Below are positions 1 through 8,468 of a stretch of 64,000 nt of DNA, piece by piece. The translations under genes were made by a program, and so were the position numbers. The notes beneath the pieces are model-generated. The model saw only the letters and a program-made list of their open reading frames with translations. It did no database searches and had not been told where the DNA came from. The DNA is taken from positions 10,294-74,293 of the forward strand of contig VSCH01000013.1 of the NCBI GenBank assembly GCA_047459075.1. The letters run 5' to 3'. The stretch's first letter is position 1. The number at the start of each line of letters is the position of its first letter. Source of the DNA: ZC4RG19 sp017577565 (GTDB lineage: Bacteria > Actinomycetota > Acidimicrobiia > Acidimicrobiales > VFJN01).

Positions 1-2
1 AC

Positions 3-695
3 CCCCGGGGCCGGGCCTTCGCCGCCGAGGTCGTGCTCGACCCGGCGTCCGCCCCGCCGGGCTTCCCCACCGGCCGGTACCGGGGGATCGTGCGGTTCTC
101 CCGAGGGGCCGGGCTGCCCGACGCGGTGCCCGACGTCCTGGGCATCGGCGTGCGGGTCGTCGACGCCGGTGGGCCGCACGTCCACCAGGACCTGCTCATG
201 GCGAGCGCCGGGTGGTCGGTCGTCGGCCGGCGGCTGCTGCGGCCCGGCCGGTCGTTCACGGCCGGCGTCCTGTCGACGATCCTGCCCTACGAGGTCGGCG
301 GCCGGCGGGTGCTGATCGGCGCCCGGGTGCCGGGCGACCGACCGCTGCGGCTGGCCGACGTCGACCTCCTCGCCGCCGCCCGCCGCCCCGTCGAGCTGCT
401 GTGGTCGGCGCCCGGCGGTGCCTGGTGGGCCCTCGGGGAGGTGCGGCCCGACGCGCCGCTCGACGACGAGGCCGGCCGCCGGCTCGGCCTCGACCCGTTC
501 CGCACGGTGCCCGGCGTCGAGCCGGTCGGCCTGCTCAACGCGCTGCGGCGGCCCGCCTACGGCGCCAGCCGCGCCGGCCGCGACGGCGACCCGGCCGGTG
601 GCGCCGGACGGCGACGTCGGGACCGAGGAGGAGGCGAGGGCGTGGCGGACCGGGAGACGGCCGGGGACCGCCCCCGGTCGGGTGCGGGGCGGTAG
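3..695 (+). CDS. Conserved hypothetical protein, catalase-like family (5' partial)
   Basis: The reading frame is open to the left edge, so the N-terminus lies outside the window. The visible part has a short stretch of the type RFSRGAGLP followed by PDVLGIGVRV and DLLMASAG. I associate this pattern with an uncharacterised actinobacterial family, sometimes labelled catalase-like or phosphodiesterase, that often sits beside SDR genes. No catalytic residues can be assigned. The last 30 or so residues are Arg/Gly-rich low complexity and probably not part of the fold. The stop lies 4 nt before the downstream SDR start, so the two are probably co-transcribed. The coding frame is secure; the family label rests on recall. 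Confidence 0.6.
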   Translation, partial: PRGRAFAAEVVLDPASAPPGFPTGRYRGIVRFSRGAGLPDAVPDVLGIGVRVVDAGGPHVHQDLLMASAGWSVVGRRLLRPGRSFTAGVLSTILPYEVGGRRVLIGARVPGDRPLRLADVDLLAAARRPVELLWSAPGGAWWALGEVRPDAPLDDEAGRRLGLDPFRTVPGVEPVGLLNALRRPAYGASRAGRDGDPAGGAGRRRRDRGGGEGVADRETAGDRPRSGAGR

Positions 696-699
696 GGCG

Positions 700-1516
700 G
701 TGGAGCGCACGGTCCTCGTCACCGGCGCCGGCTCCGGGATCGGCCTCGCCACCGCTGTCGAGGCCGCCCGCCTCGGGTTCCGCGCCGTGGCCGCCGTCCA
801 CCGCCCCGAGCAGGCCGAGGACGTCCGCCGGGCGGCGGCGGAGGCGGGGGTCGCCGTCGAGGTCGACCCCCTGGACGTCACCGACGACGCCCGTGCCGCC
901 GCCGTCGTCGACCGGTGGCGCCCGTGGGGGCTGGTCAACGCCGCCGGCCTCATGCTGCCGGGGCCCGTCGCCGAGACCCCGCCCGAGGACGCCCGCCGGC
1001 ACCTCGAGGTCATGGTCCTGGCGCCGATGCGCCTGGTCCAGCTGGCCCTGCCGTGGATGCGCCGCCAGGGCGGCGGCCGCGTCGTCAACGTCTCGTCCAT
1101 CGCCGGGCACGTGGAGGCGCCGCTGCTCGGCTGGTACGAGGCGGCCAAGCAGGCGCTGAACACCCTCAGCGAGGCGCTGCGCCCCGAGGTGGCCCGCTAC
1201 GGGATCGACGTCGTGATCGTCGAGCCGGGCCCGTTCCGGACGCCGATCTGGGACAAGGCCCGCGACCACGTGCGGCGGCACCGGGACGAGGCCGTCGAGC
1301 CCGACCTCCACGACCGCACGCTCGACGTGCTGGAGGCCATGGCGGCGCTCGCCGGCGACCACCGGGACGTCGCCCGTCGTGTCGGCGACGTGCTCCACGC
1401 GGGGCCGGCCCCGGTTCCGCTACCGCGTCGGCACCGGCACGAACCTGCTGGGGGCGCTCGACCGGGTGGTGCCGACGAGCGTGAAGGACCGGGTCAGCCG
1501 GGCGGTGGGGGTCTGA
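700..1516 (+). pseudogene. SDR family oxidoreductase, frameshifted near 1400
   Basis: This is a short-chain dehydrogenase/reductase. The N-terminal cofactor motif TGAGSGIG, the NAAG-type strand motif (VNAAGLM), the catalytic Ser region (NVSSIAG) and YEAAKQA (YxxxK) are all in one frame from a GTG at 700. After VLHAG (about 1402) that frame becomes Pro/Arg/His low complexity. The expected SDR tail, beginning RPRFRYRVGTGTNLLGALD, continues in the next frame from about 1403 to a TGA at 1514-1516. A single extra base in the G run at 1401-1404 would explain this. The break falls after the catalytic core, so it is either a recent pseudogene or a homopolymer sequencing error. The downstream gene starts 1 nt after the restored stop, which supports the full-length version as the ancestral gene. 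Confidence 0.8.
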
Positions 1517-1517
1517 G

Positions 1518-2087
1518 GTGGGCGTCGTCGAGCGCCACCTCGACGCGCCCCGGGACGCCGTGGCCCTCGTGCTCGCCGACCCCCGCAGCTACGAGGCCCT
1601 CGTCCTCGGCAGCAAGCGGGTGCGCTGGTTCGACGCCCGCTGGCCCGAGGACGGCGCCGCGTTCCACCACAGCATCGGCGTCGGCCCGCTGCACATCCGC
1701 GACCGCAGCACCGTCGTGGCCGACGAGCTGCCCGACCGCCTGCAGCTCGTCGTCGGCATGGGCCCGCTGGGCCGGGCCGAGGTCGAGTTCCGGCTCACCC
1801 CCGAGGGCACGGGGACGCGGGTGGCGATGCGCGAGGACCCGGTGGACGGCCCGGTGGCGGCGGTGTGGTCGCCGCCGGTCGACGCCCTCATGCGGCTCCG
1901 CAACGACCGCGCGCTGCGGCGGTTGGCAGGCCTGGCCGCCGACGTCGAACGGGTGCGCCACCTGGACGACCCCGACCGCCGGGGGGCGGGATCGGACCGG
2001 GCCGCCGGCGGGTACGCCCGCCGGGGACGGCCGCGGCCGCCGCGGTCGCGGCAGGCGAGGACACGGAGGACCGGACATGACCGGTGA
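1518..2087 (+). CDS. SRPBCC (polyketide cyclase/START-like) family protein
   Basis: The GTG start lies 1 nt after the restored SDR stop, indicating translational coupling. The N-terminus (VVERHLDAPRDAVALVLAD) is typical of SRPBCC lipid/ligand-binding folds, in which the first strand leads into a helix-loop segment. Alternating strands follow (VVADELPDRLQLVVGMG, AEVEFRLTPEGTGTRV), and a C-terminal amphipathic helix packs against the sheet (MRLRNDRALRRLAGLA). The core is about 145 residues, the usual length. The final 40 or so residues are Arg/Gly-rich and likely disordered. The ligand cannot be inferred. Its position after an SDR suggests small-molecule or lipid metabolism. Confidence 0.75.
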   Translation: MGVVERHLDAPRDAVALVLADPRSYEALVLGSKRVRWFDARWPEDGAAFHHSIGVGPLHIRDRSTVVADELPDRLQLVVGMGPLGRAEVEFRLTPEGTGTRVAMREDPVDGPVAAVWSPPVDALMRLRNDRALRRLAGLAADVERVRHLDDPDRRGAGSDRAAGGYARRGRPRPPRSRQARTRRTGHDR

Positions 2088-2250
2088 CGAGACCATCGAC
2101 GCCGCCGAGGCCCGGCAGCTGCTGGAGGTGCCGCCGGAGCAGCTCGAGGCCCTCGTCGACCAGGGTGTCATCACGCCGATCGACGACGGCTCCGGCCGCC
2201 TCCGCTACTCCCGGGCCGAGGTGATGGCGGCACGGCTGATGGGCGGCTGA
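2077..2250 (+). CDS. Small MerR/excisionase-like helix-turn-helix protein
   Basis: A 57-residue protein starts at an ATG 11 nt inside the end of the SRPBCC gene. The sequence IDAAEARQLLEVPPEQLEALV followed by GVITPI and LRYSRAEVMAARL has the layout of MerR/AlpA-type DNA-binding domains: a helix-turn-helix in which the protein 'reads' a slot and then a wing. The charged N-terminus and RYSRAEV wing fit that fold. It could be a stand-alone DNA-binding adaptor or a small regulator of the operon. No mobile element is visible nearby, so an excisionase role is unlikely. Confidence 0.6.
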   Translation: MTGDETIDAAEARQLLEVPPEQLEALVDQGVITPIDDGSGRLRYSRAEVMAARLMGG

Positions 2251-2447
2251 GCGCGCCCGCCGCGGTGCGGGACCGCTCGCGCGCGGGTCCGCCGCGTGCA
2301 AGGGCCGGCTCGCCACTCCTCGCGGGACCACTGGCCCCTTGACCCGGCCCGCCCCTGCCGGGACCATGGTCGCCAAGGCGGTGCCGCCCCGAGCTCCCCC
2401 CACCCGGGCGGCACCGGCTCGGACACATCGCACCCCGAGGGAGGACC

Positions 2448-2765
2448 ATGGCACCCCCAGCGGCACTCGTGGTCTCCGCCCGCCACAGCGGGCACCGAGG
2501 GGCGATCCGCCTCGTCGGCGAGTTCGACATGTCGGGCACCGAGAGCTTCCGGGCGGTCGTGGGCGACGTCGTGGCCCGGCGTCCGGAGGTCATCGAGGTC
2601 GACGCCGCCCAGCTCGAGTTCATCGACGCCGCCGGCCTCCGGGAGCTGGTCGTCGCCCGGGAGCTGGCCGACGCCAACGGCATCGCGTTCCGCCTCGGTC
2701 GCCGCTCCCGCCCGCTCGTCCGCATCCTCGACATGACCGGGCTCGACGAGGTGTTCGAGGGCTGA
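2448..2765 (+). CDS. STAS-domain protein, anti-sigma factor antagonist-like, lacking the phospho-Ser
   Basis: This 105-residue single STAS domain follows a strong ribosome binding site (GGGAGGACC) before the ATG. RLVGEFDMSG corresponds to the usual 'GELD' strand-turn, and LEFIDAAGLREL is the conserved loop that in SpoIIAA/RsbV reads DSSG. Here it is DAAG (residues 60-63), so the serine normally phosphorylated by the anti-sigma kinase is absent. By family knowledge such a protein could not be switched off by phosphorylation; it may be constitutive or a structural/decoy antagonist. Compare the intact STAS protein at 34027-34347. The 197-nt gap before it holds a TTGACC hexamer near 2339 as a possible -35 element. 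Confidence 0.8.
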   Translation: MAPPAALVVSARHSGHRGAIRLVGEFDMSGTESFRAVVGDVVARRPEVIEVDAAQLEFIDAAGLRELVVARELADANGIAFRLGRRSRPLVRILDMTGLDEVFEG

Positions 2766-2801
2766 GCGCCCCGCCCCCGTCGCCGCCGCCGGGCGCCCGG
2801 T

Positions 2802-3938
2802 TCAGCGGGAGGCGCCGGCGGCGGCCACCTCGTCCAGGAGGGCGTCGTAGCGGGGCGCCACCTCGGGCCAGGCCAGCCGGCGCACGTGGTCGCGGGCGGC
2901 CGCCGCCGCCCGCCGGCGCCCGTCGTGGTCGGTCAGCGCCCAGCACAGGCGCTCGACCAGCTCGTCGAGGTCCCGGTAGAGGTAGGGCGAGGGCGACGGC
3001 ACGAGCTCCGGGTAGGCCAGGCGGTCGGGCAGCAGGGGCAGGGCCCCGGCGCTGACCGCCTCGGCGACCGCCAGGCCGAAGAACTCGTGCCGGGCGGTGC
3101 TGACCACCACGTCGGCCCCGGCGAGCAGCGCCGGGTAGCCGTCCTCGGCGGCGGTGCCGAAGTGGACGACCCGGTGCCCCAGCCGGTCGCGGGCCCGGGC
3201 GAACGCCTCGGGCACGGTCGGCGGGGCGTGCCCGGCGATCGCCACCGCGAGCTCGACGCCGCGGGCGACGACCCGGTCGAGCGCGGCGAAGAAGGCCTCG
3301 GGGTCCTTGTCGTACTCCCAGCGGTGGTTCCAGAGCACGACCGGCGGCCGGTGCTCGGTCCGGGGCCGGTCGAAGCGGTCGACGTCGACCCCGACCGGCA
3401 GCACGGTCGTGGCGGCGGCCACCCGGTCGACCTCGGCCGTGTGGCGGTGGTCGGGGAACCGGCGCAGGAAGCCCGGCAGCGCCGCCAGCAGCTCGCGGCG
3501 GTGGTGCTCGGAGTTGAAGACCACCCGGTCCGCCGCCGCCATGCTCAGCCAGTTGACCATGGCGTAGGTGAGGTCGGGCGCCGTCCGTGGCGGCACCGGG
3601 TAGGTCAGCTGGTTCTCGTGCATGTAGACCACGACCGGCATGCCGGCCAGGGACCGGCGGGCCAGCCCCAGCAGCGCCGGCACGTGCACCATGTCGCTGA
3701 CCAGCAGGACGTCCGGCCGCCCCCAGCCCGCGACCACCCGGTCGACCTCGGCGGCCAGGGTCAGCGCCGCCCCCTGCATCCGCCACCGCCAGAACGCGCC
3801 CCGGTGGGTCACCAGGCGCACGTCGTGGCGGCTGTGGCGGGCGAGGCCCTCGGCCCAGGCCCGGTGCGAGCCGCTGCAGTAGGGCTCGCACACCAGGACC
3901 CGCCGCCGGCCGCCGGGCTGCGGGGCGGGTGGGGTCAC
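2802..3938 (-). CDS. DUF3524-domain glycosyltransferase, tRNA-queuosine mannosyltransferase (QTMAN/GTDC1) type
   Basis: A 378-residue GT-B fold glycosyltransferase. The N-terminal half has the DUF3524 signature: EPYCSGSHRAWAEGLARHSRH, then FWRWRMQGAALTLA, YMHENQLTYP and FNSEHHRRELL. The C-terminal half has the GT4-like donor site (NHRWEYDKDPEAF, then ARHEFFGLAVAEAVSAGALPLLP, an E-x7-E-type motif). The characterised eukaryotic member transfers mannose to queuosine in tRNA-Asp. Bacterial members are usually annotated only by domain; a tRNA-modifying role here is inference. It is transcribed with the downstream MaoC-side genes only by proximity (22 nt gap to MaoC). Length is typical for the family. 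Confidence 0.85.
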   Translation of the reverse strand: MTPPAPQPGGRRRVLVCEPYCSGSHRAWAEGLARHSRHDVRLVTHRGAFWRWRMQGAALTLAAEVDRVVAGWGRPDVLLVSDMVHVPALLGLARRSLAGMPVVVYMHENQLTYPVPPRTAPDLTYAMVNWLSMAAADRVVFNSEHHRRELLAALPGFLRRFPDHRHTAEVDRVAAATTVLPVGVDVDRFDRPRTEHRPPVVLWNHRWEYDKDPEAFFAALDRVVARGVELAVAIAGHAPPTVPEAFARARDRLGHRVVHFGTAAEDGYPALLAGADVVVSTARHEFFGLAVAEAVSAGALPLLPDRLAYPELVPSPSPYLYRDLDELVERLCWALTDHDGRRRAAAAARDHVRRLAWPEVAPRYDALLDEVAAAGASR

Positions 3939-3960
3939 GGCCGGCGCCGCCGGGCGGTGG

Positions 3961-4440
3961 TCAGCCGTACACGAGGCGGGTGATCCAGTCGGCCACCAGC
4001 GCCGGCTTCTCCTCGCCCTCGATCTCGACGGTCACCGTGCGGGTGACGTTGAGGGTGTTGGGGTCCTTGAGCTCGACCGACTTCAGCGTGCTCGAGGCCC
4101 GGATGCGGGAGCCCGTCTTCACCGGGTTGATGAACCGCACCTTGTCGAACCCGTAGTTGATGCCCATGACGACGCCCTGGAGCCGGCTCATGTCCTGGGG
4201 GATCGAGCCGACGAGGTGGGTGAGCATCGACAGGGTCAGGAAGCCGTGGGCGATCGTCGTGCCCCAGGGCGACAGCTTGGCGGCCTGCTCGGGGTCGACG
4301 TGGATGAACTGGTGGTCGTGGGTGACGTCCGCGAAGGCGTTGATCTGGTCCTGGGTGACCTGGAACCAGTCGCCGGTGCCCTCGGGCTGACCGACGGCCT
4401 TCTCGAACAGGGCGTAGGCGTTCTCTGCGGCAGTGGCCAT
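3961..4440 (-). CDS. MaoC family (R)-specific enoyl-CoA hydratase
   Basis: A 159-residue single hot-dog domain. The hydratase 2 motif is intact: FADVTHDHQFIHVDPEQA, then GTTIAHGFLTLSML, carrying the catalytic Asp and His. Such proteins hydrate trans-2-enoyl-CoA to (R)-3-hydroxyacyl-CoA, in fatty-acid or side-chain beta-oxidation in the cytoplasm. The ATG is preceded on the minus strand by a TAGCGT -10-like hexamer (4447-4452) only 6 nt away, so the mRNA is probably leaderless. The gene fits with the acyl-CoA dehydrogenases elsewhere in the window but is not next to them. Confidence 0.92.
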   Translation of the reverse strand: MATAAENAYALFEKAVGQPEGTGDWFQVTQDQINAFADVTHDHQFIHVDPEQAAKLSPWGTTIAHGFLTLSMLTHLVGSIPQDMSRLQGVVMGINYGFDKVRFINPVKTGSRIRASSTLKSVELKDPNTLNVTRTVTVEIEGEEKPALVADWITRLVYG

Positions 4441-4489
4441 GCCCCGACGCTACTGCCGGCCCCGGGCCCGGGGCGACGCCGGGCGAGGG

Positions 4490-5446
4490 TCAGCCGCGGC
4501 GGCGGGCACGGCGCCGGCCCTCGTGCATCGCCTGCACCCGCGGCACCGGCAGCGCCCGGCCCTCCTCGACGAGGTCGGCGGGCAGCGGCTGGGGTCGGGG
4601 CATCAGCTCGGCCCACGGGTCGCGGTCGCCCAGCGCGTCGGGGACGGTGTGGATCGTGAGCTCACCCGGCGACACCGACCCGAGCTCGCCCCAGGGCACC
4701 GGGAAGGAGACCGGCGTGCCCGGTCGCACCCGGGGGCTGTAGGCGGCGACGACCGTGGCGCTGCCGACCCGGGTCGGGTCGACGAACACCTTGCCCTCCC
4801 GGTCGTCCTTGATGAAGGCCGTCGTGGCGACGTCGGGGTCGAGCCGGGCGGCCCGGTCGGCGATCGCCCGGGTGGCCGCGGCCGCCTCCTCGAGCCCGAC
4901 GCTCGCGTCCACCGGCACGAAGACGTGGACGCCCTTGGCGCCGCTGGTCTTGACCGCGCCCTCGAGGCCGAGGTCGTCGAGCACGGCCCGCACCAGCAGC
5001 GCGCCCTGCACGGCGGCCCGGAAGTCCCCGCCCTCCGGTGGGTCGAGGTCGAGCACGAGGTGGGTGGGCCGCTCGGGGTGGTCGGCGGTGACCAGGGTCG
5101 GGTGGTACTCGACGGCCCGCTGGTTGGCGAACCACAGCAGCGTCCGCCGGTCGTCGCACAGCGCGTAGGACACCTGCCGCTTGGAGGACTCGGCCCAGAA
5201 GGTCACCGTGCGCACCCAGTCCGGCGCGTGCTTGGGGACGTTCTTCTGCATGAACGCCTCCTGCCCCCGGTGGACCCGGATCACCGAGAGGGGGCGGCCG
5301 CGCAGCACGGGCAGGATGCGGTCGCGCACGGCGTCGAGGTAGTCGACCAGGTCGCGCTTGGTGGCCTCGGCGCCGTCGAACAGGGGCTCGTCGAGGTTGG
5401 TGAACCGGACCCCGGCGCGCGACTCGCCCTCGCTGCTGGCGGGCAC
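4490..5446 (-). CDS. ligD: Stand-alone LigD-type primase-polymerase (NHEJ polymerase domain)
   Basis: A 318-residue AEP-superfamily polymerase domain without ligase or phosphoesterase modules. The catalytic pair is present in VLDLDPP (Asp133 and Asp135), followed by KTSGAKGVHVFVP (residues 167-178), the nucleotide-binding motif of LigD PolDom. KVFVDP supplies the third acidic position. The family fills gaps and adds ribonucleotides at double-strand breaks with Ku and a ligase. No Ku gene or ligase domain is seen in the window. The GTG at 5446 starts the conserved region; the much longer open frame upstream is an antisense shadow of the LuxR gene. Compare the degenerate paralogue at 21745-23448. 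Confidence 0.92.
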   Translation of the reverse strand: MPASSEGESRAGVRFTNLDEPLFDGAEATKRDLVDYLDAVRDRILPVLRGRPLSVIRVHRGQEAFMQKNVPKHAPDWVRTVTFWAESSKRQVSYALCDDRRTLLWFANQRAVEYHPTLVTADHPERPTHLVLDLDPPEGGDFRAAVQGALLVRAVLDDLGLEGAVKTSGAKGVHVFVPVDASVGLEEAAAATRAIADRAARLDPDVATTAFIKDDREGKVFVDPTRVGSATVVAAYSPRVRPGTPVSFPVPWGELGSVSPGELTIHTVPDALGDRDPWAELMPRPQPLPADLVEEGRALPVPRVQAMHEGRRRARRRG

Positions 5447-5490
5447 CCCCCAACCGTACCGGCCGCCGGCGCGGGCCGCGGGGCGGCCGG

Positions 5491-8163
5491 TCAGGCGCCG
5501 CCCTCGAGCTCGGCGGCCAGCTCGGCCCGCCCGGAGATGCCGAGCTTCTCGTACACCCGCTGGAGCCGGTTCTCGACGGTGCGGGTGGACAGCACGAGCT
5601 GGGCGGCGATCTCCTTGTTGGTCCGGCCGGCGGCGGCCAGCACGGCGGTCTCCCGCTCGGCGGGGGTCAGGCGGGCCCGGGTCTCCGCCGCCTGGAGGGC
5701 CGGCGTCACCGGGCTCTCGCAGCGCTCGGCCAGGTCGCCGGACCGCCGCTCGGCGGCGGCCGCGGCCCGCTGGTCGCCGGCCCGGCGCAGGACCACGGCG
5801 CGGTCGGCGGCGGCCTCGGCCGCCAGCAGGTCGGCGCCCATGGCCTCGAAGCGGCGGGACACGGCGTCGAGCCCGCCGGCGTCGCCCGCGGCCAGGGCCC
5901 GGGCGTGCTCGGCCCGCGCCGGGGCGAGGTCGCCGTCGATGCGGGCGGCGACCGCCGCCAGCCGGTCGGCGACGTCGGCCGCCCGTCCCAGGCGGGCGAG
6001 CCCGTGGAGCGCCGCCGCCGCCCCGACCAGGTCGCCGATACGCTCGCCGACGTCGGCCGCCTCGGCCAGGTGCCGGGTCGCCGTGGGCAGGTCGCCGCCG
6101 GCGGCCGCCACCCAGGCCCGGGCCTGGAGGGCGTCGACGGCGTCGCGCACGGGCCGGGGCAGGTCGGGCGCGTCGGCGGCCTCCAGCTCGTGGGCGGCGG
6201 CGTCGGCCTGCCCGGACAGCGCCAGCGCCAGCGCGCTCACCAGGTGGTTGCGACGGGCGAGGGCGGGCCGGTCGAGCCGCTGGTTCACGGCCAGCGCCTC
6301 GCGGGCCCGGCGCACGGCGGTGGCGACCCGGCCGCGGTCGGCGACCCGGTCGGCCTGCAGCGCCGCGAACAGCGCCTGGGCCTCGGCCGACCCCTCGGCG
6401 AGCGCCTGGGCGTGGTGGTCGTCCACCAGCCGGTCGGCCTCGGCGAACCGGCCCGCGTGCTGCAGCGCCAGGCACTCGGTCACCGTGTGCCACCAGGGGT
6501 TCCACGCCAGCGGCGAGTCGATGCCCTCCCGGGCCTCGCGGCCCCGCTCCGACATCTCGACGGCGGCGTCGAGGTGCCCGAGGCGGGCCAGGGCGAGGGC
6601 GCCGACCAGGCAGGCGACGACCAGCGCCTCGCCCCGGGACCGGTCGGCCAGGGCCTGCGCGGCCTCGGCCGCGGCCCGCGGCCCGTGCCGGTCGAGGAGC
6701 GCCCACAGGCGCCGGGCCTCGAGCTGGTCGATCACGTCGGGGTCGCCCACCCGCCGGAGGGCGTCGTCGAGCAGGTCGACCCGGTCGCAGCCCGACCAGG
6801 TGGCCAGGTTGTCGAACCGGGCCACGGCCACCATCCCGCGCTGGCGGTCGTCGCGGCACCGGCCGGCCAGCTCGGCCAGGGCGGCCTCGGCCTCCTCGCG
6901 CCGGCCCTGCAGGCTGGTCACGTGGGCGGCGAGCAGCTGGGCGTCGAACCCGGCGCCGGCCTCGCCGGCCGCCCGGGCCAGGCGCTCGGCGAGGGGGAAG
7001 TCGTAGCGCCAGCGGGCGATCGTCGCCCCCTCGAGGAGCAGGCGGGGGTCGCCGCCCCCGGCCGTGAGCCGCCACGCCGCGATCCGCAGCACGTCGTCGT
7101 GCCGTCGCGGCGGGGCCTGCTCGATCACGCCGGCCAGCGACTCGGCGATGGCGCGGGCCCGCAGGGCCGGCGTGCGGGCGCGCACGACGTCGCCGTAGAC
7201 GGGGTGGGCGAGCGAGACCTGCAGGCGCCGGCCGTCGAGCCGGGTGGTGAGCAGGCCGCGCCGCTCGAGGGCCTCGGCGACCCTCCGGTCGGAGAGGGCG
7301 TCGAGCTCGGCCTGGCCGAGGGGCTCGCCGTGCGAGACGAGCTCCATGAGGGCCCGCTCCTCGTCGGTGAGCCGGCCGAGCCGGCCCTCGACGATCTCGA
7401 CGAGCCGGTCGGAGGGGGACAGGTCGCCGACGAGCCGCCACAGGACGCCGTCGTCGACGAGCGTGCCGTCGTCGAGGGCGCCCAGGACGAGCTCCCGGAG
7501 GAAGAGGGCGTTGCCCTGGCAGCGGTCGACGAGCTGGCGGGCGGTCGCCGGGTCGACCGGGCCGCCGAGCACGGTGGTCAGCAGCTCCTCGGTGGCGCCG
7601 TGGTCGAGGCCGCCCAGCTCGATGCGGGGTGCGAGCCCGTCCTTCCACAGCGCCACGATCGGGTCGGGCGCCGGCTCCCCGGTACGCACGGTGGCGAGCA
7701 CGGTGACCGAGCCGGCGACGGCGACCTGGTGGAGGAGGGTGGCCGACGCGTCGTCGAGCAGGTGGGCGTCGTCCACCAGCAGCACGAGGCGGCCGCCGTC
7801 GGGGCGGTCGGCCAGCGCGGCGACCGACCGGCGCAGGACGTCGGCCCGGTCGTCGACCGCGCCGGGGCGGCGCGAGGTCGCGTGCAGCAGCGGCGCGAGC
7901 GCGCCGAAGGGGATGTGCGAGGCCGCGTGCGTCGCGACCGCCCGCGCCGTGGCCATGCCGGAGGCGGCGGCCATGGCCAGGCACTCCCGGGCGAGGCGGG
8001 TCTTGCCGACGCCGAGCGGCCCGGCCAGGACGATGGCGCCCGGCGGCCCGTCCTCGAGCAGGTCGCGCAGGGCCTGCAGCTCGCGGGCGCGGCCGACCAG
8101 GGGCCAGTCCGGCGGGGAGGTGGTCCCGTCCGGGCGCGTCGAAGGGAGGAGGGTCGTCGTCAT
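5491..8163 (-). CDS. LuxR-family transcriptional regulator with AAA/NACHT-like ATPase and TPR-rich middle (LAL type)
   Basis: An 890-residue large ATP-binding LuxR regulator. Walker A (GPLGVGKT, residues 48-55) and Walker B (LVLLVDDAH, about 126-134) lie in the N-terminal ATPase. An alpha-helical, Ala/Leu-rich TPR-like region spans roughly 380-810. The C-terminal LuxR HTH (LTPAERETAVLAAAGRTNKE, ending KLGISGRAELA) is complete. Such proteins couple ligand or inducer sensing through the TPR region to activation at target promoters. I chose the ATG at 8163 (MTTTLLPS) rather than an upstream in-frame start at 8217, because the extra residues are low complexity. The gene is divergent from the Rpf-like gene, with a 305-nt AT-richer gap, so that promoter is a plausible target. 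Confidence 0.92.
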   Translation of the reverse strand: MTTTLLPSTRPDGTTSPPDWPLVGRARELQALRDLLEDGPPGAIVLAGPLGVGKTRLARECLAMAAASGMATARAVATHAASHIPFGALAPLLHATSRRPGAVDDRADVLRRSVAALADRPDGGRLVLLVDDAHLLDDASATLLHQVAVAGSVTVLATVRTGEPAPDPIVALWKDGLAPRIELGGLDHGATEELLTTVLGGPVDPATARQLVDRCQGNALFLRELVLGALDDGTLVDDGVLWRLVGDLSPSDRLVEIVEGRLGRLTDEERALMELVSHGEPLGQAELDALSDRRVAEALERRGLLTTRLDGRRLQVSLAHPVYGDVVRARTPALRARAIAESLAGVIEQAPPRRHDDVLRIAAWRLTAGGGDPRLLLEGATIARWRYDFPLAERLARAAGEAGAGFDAQLLAAHVTSLQGRREEAEAALAELAGRCRDDRQRGMVAVARFDNLATWSGCDRVDLLDDALRRVGDPDVIDQLEARRLWALLDRHGPRAAAEAAQALADRSRGEALVVACLVGALALARLGHLDAAVEMSERGREAREGIDSPLAWNPWWHTVTECLALQHAGRFAEADRLVDDHHAQALAEGSAEAQALFAALQADRVADRGRVATAVRRAREALAVNQRLDRPALARRNHLVSALALALSGQADAAAHELEAADAPDLPRPVRDAVDALQARAWVAAAGGDLPTATRHLAEAADVGERIGDLVGAAAALHGLARLGRAADVADRLAAVAARIDGDLAPARAEHARALAAGDAGGLDAVSRRFEAMGADLLAAEAAADRAVVLRRAGDQRAAAAAERRSGDLAERCESPVTPALQAAETRARLTPAERETAVLAAAGRTNKEIAAQLVLSTRTVENRLQRVYEKLGISGRAELAAELEGGA

Positions 8164-8468
8164 GGGCGGGGTGCGGTGCCGTCGGCGGTCACGTGGATCG
8201 CTTGGCAAACCGGGCAAAGTCTATTGCGTTTGCGTGACATCTGTTGCGATGTGGTGTCGTCACCGCGCACGGGAGTAGTCACCACTCCTGACCGGGCGGG
8301 GGGTCGTCGGGTCACCTGGACGGGCAAGTACCTGCCTGGGAGCCGTCGTGGCGCGCCGTCCTGCGCCACCGGCGGCATGGGGTCGCTGGGGGCTGGGGTT
8401 CTCCTTCGACGGGGGCGCGCTCCTCGGTGACCCACCCGGGCTCCGCCGCACCACAGACAAGGAGCGCC
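8164..8468. promoter_or_regulatory. Divergent regulatory region between the LuxR and Rpf-like genes
   Basis: A 305-nt gap without a gene. The part at 8202-8260 is clearly less GC-rich than its surroundings and repeats GGCAAA (TTGGCAAAC then GGGCAAAG) and TTGCG several times. A short dyad, GGAGT-N7-ACTCC, lies at about 8271-8287. An AAGGAG ribosome binding site closes the region before the ATG at 8469. The long leader of the Rpf-like gene (about 200 nt) suggests post-transcriptional control, but I do not recognise a known riboswitch class in it. Confidence 0.4.

Noticed and set aside
4490..7984. 1164-codon open frame joining the LigD polymerase to an upstream Arg/Pro-rich region
   Set aside because: The upstream part is antisense to the LuxR gene and consists of low-complexity Arg/Pro/Gly, the usual shadow in GC-rich DNA. 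The conserved domain begins at the GTG at 5446.
8270..8468. Possible c-di-AMP (ydaO) riboswitch in the leader of the Rpf-like gene
   Set aside because: Such riboswitches precede cell-wall hydrolase genes in actinobacteria, and a DAC-like gene is in the window. However, the conserved GGGUGAA and CCGACAGCU-type segments could not be found in the leader.
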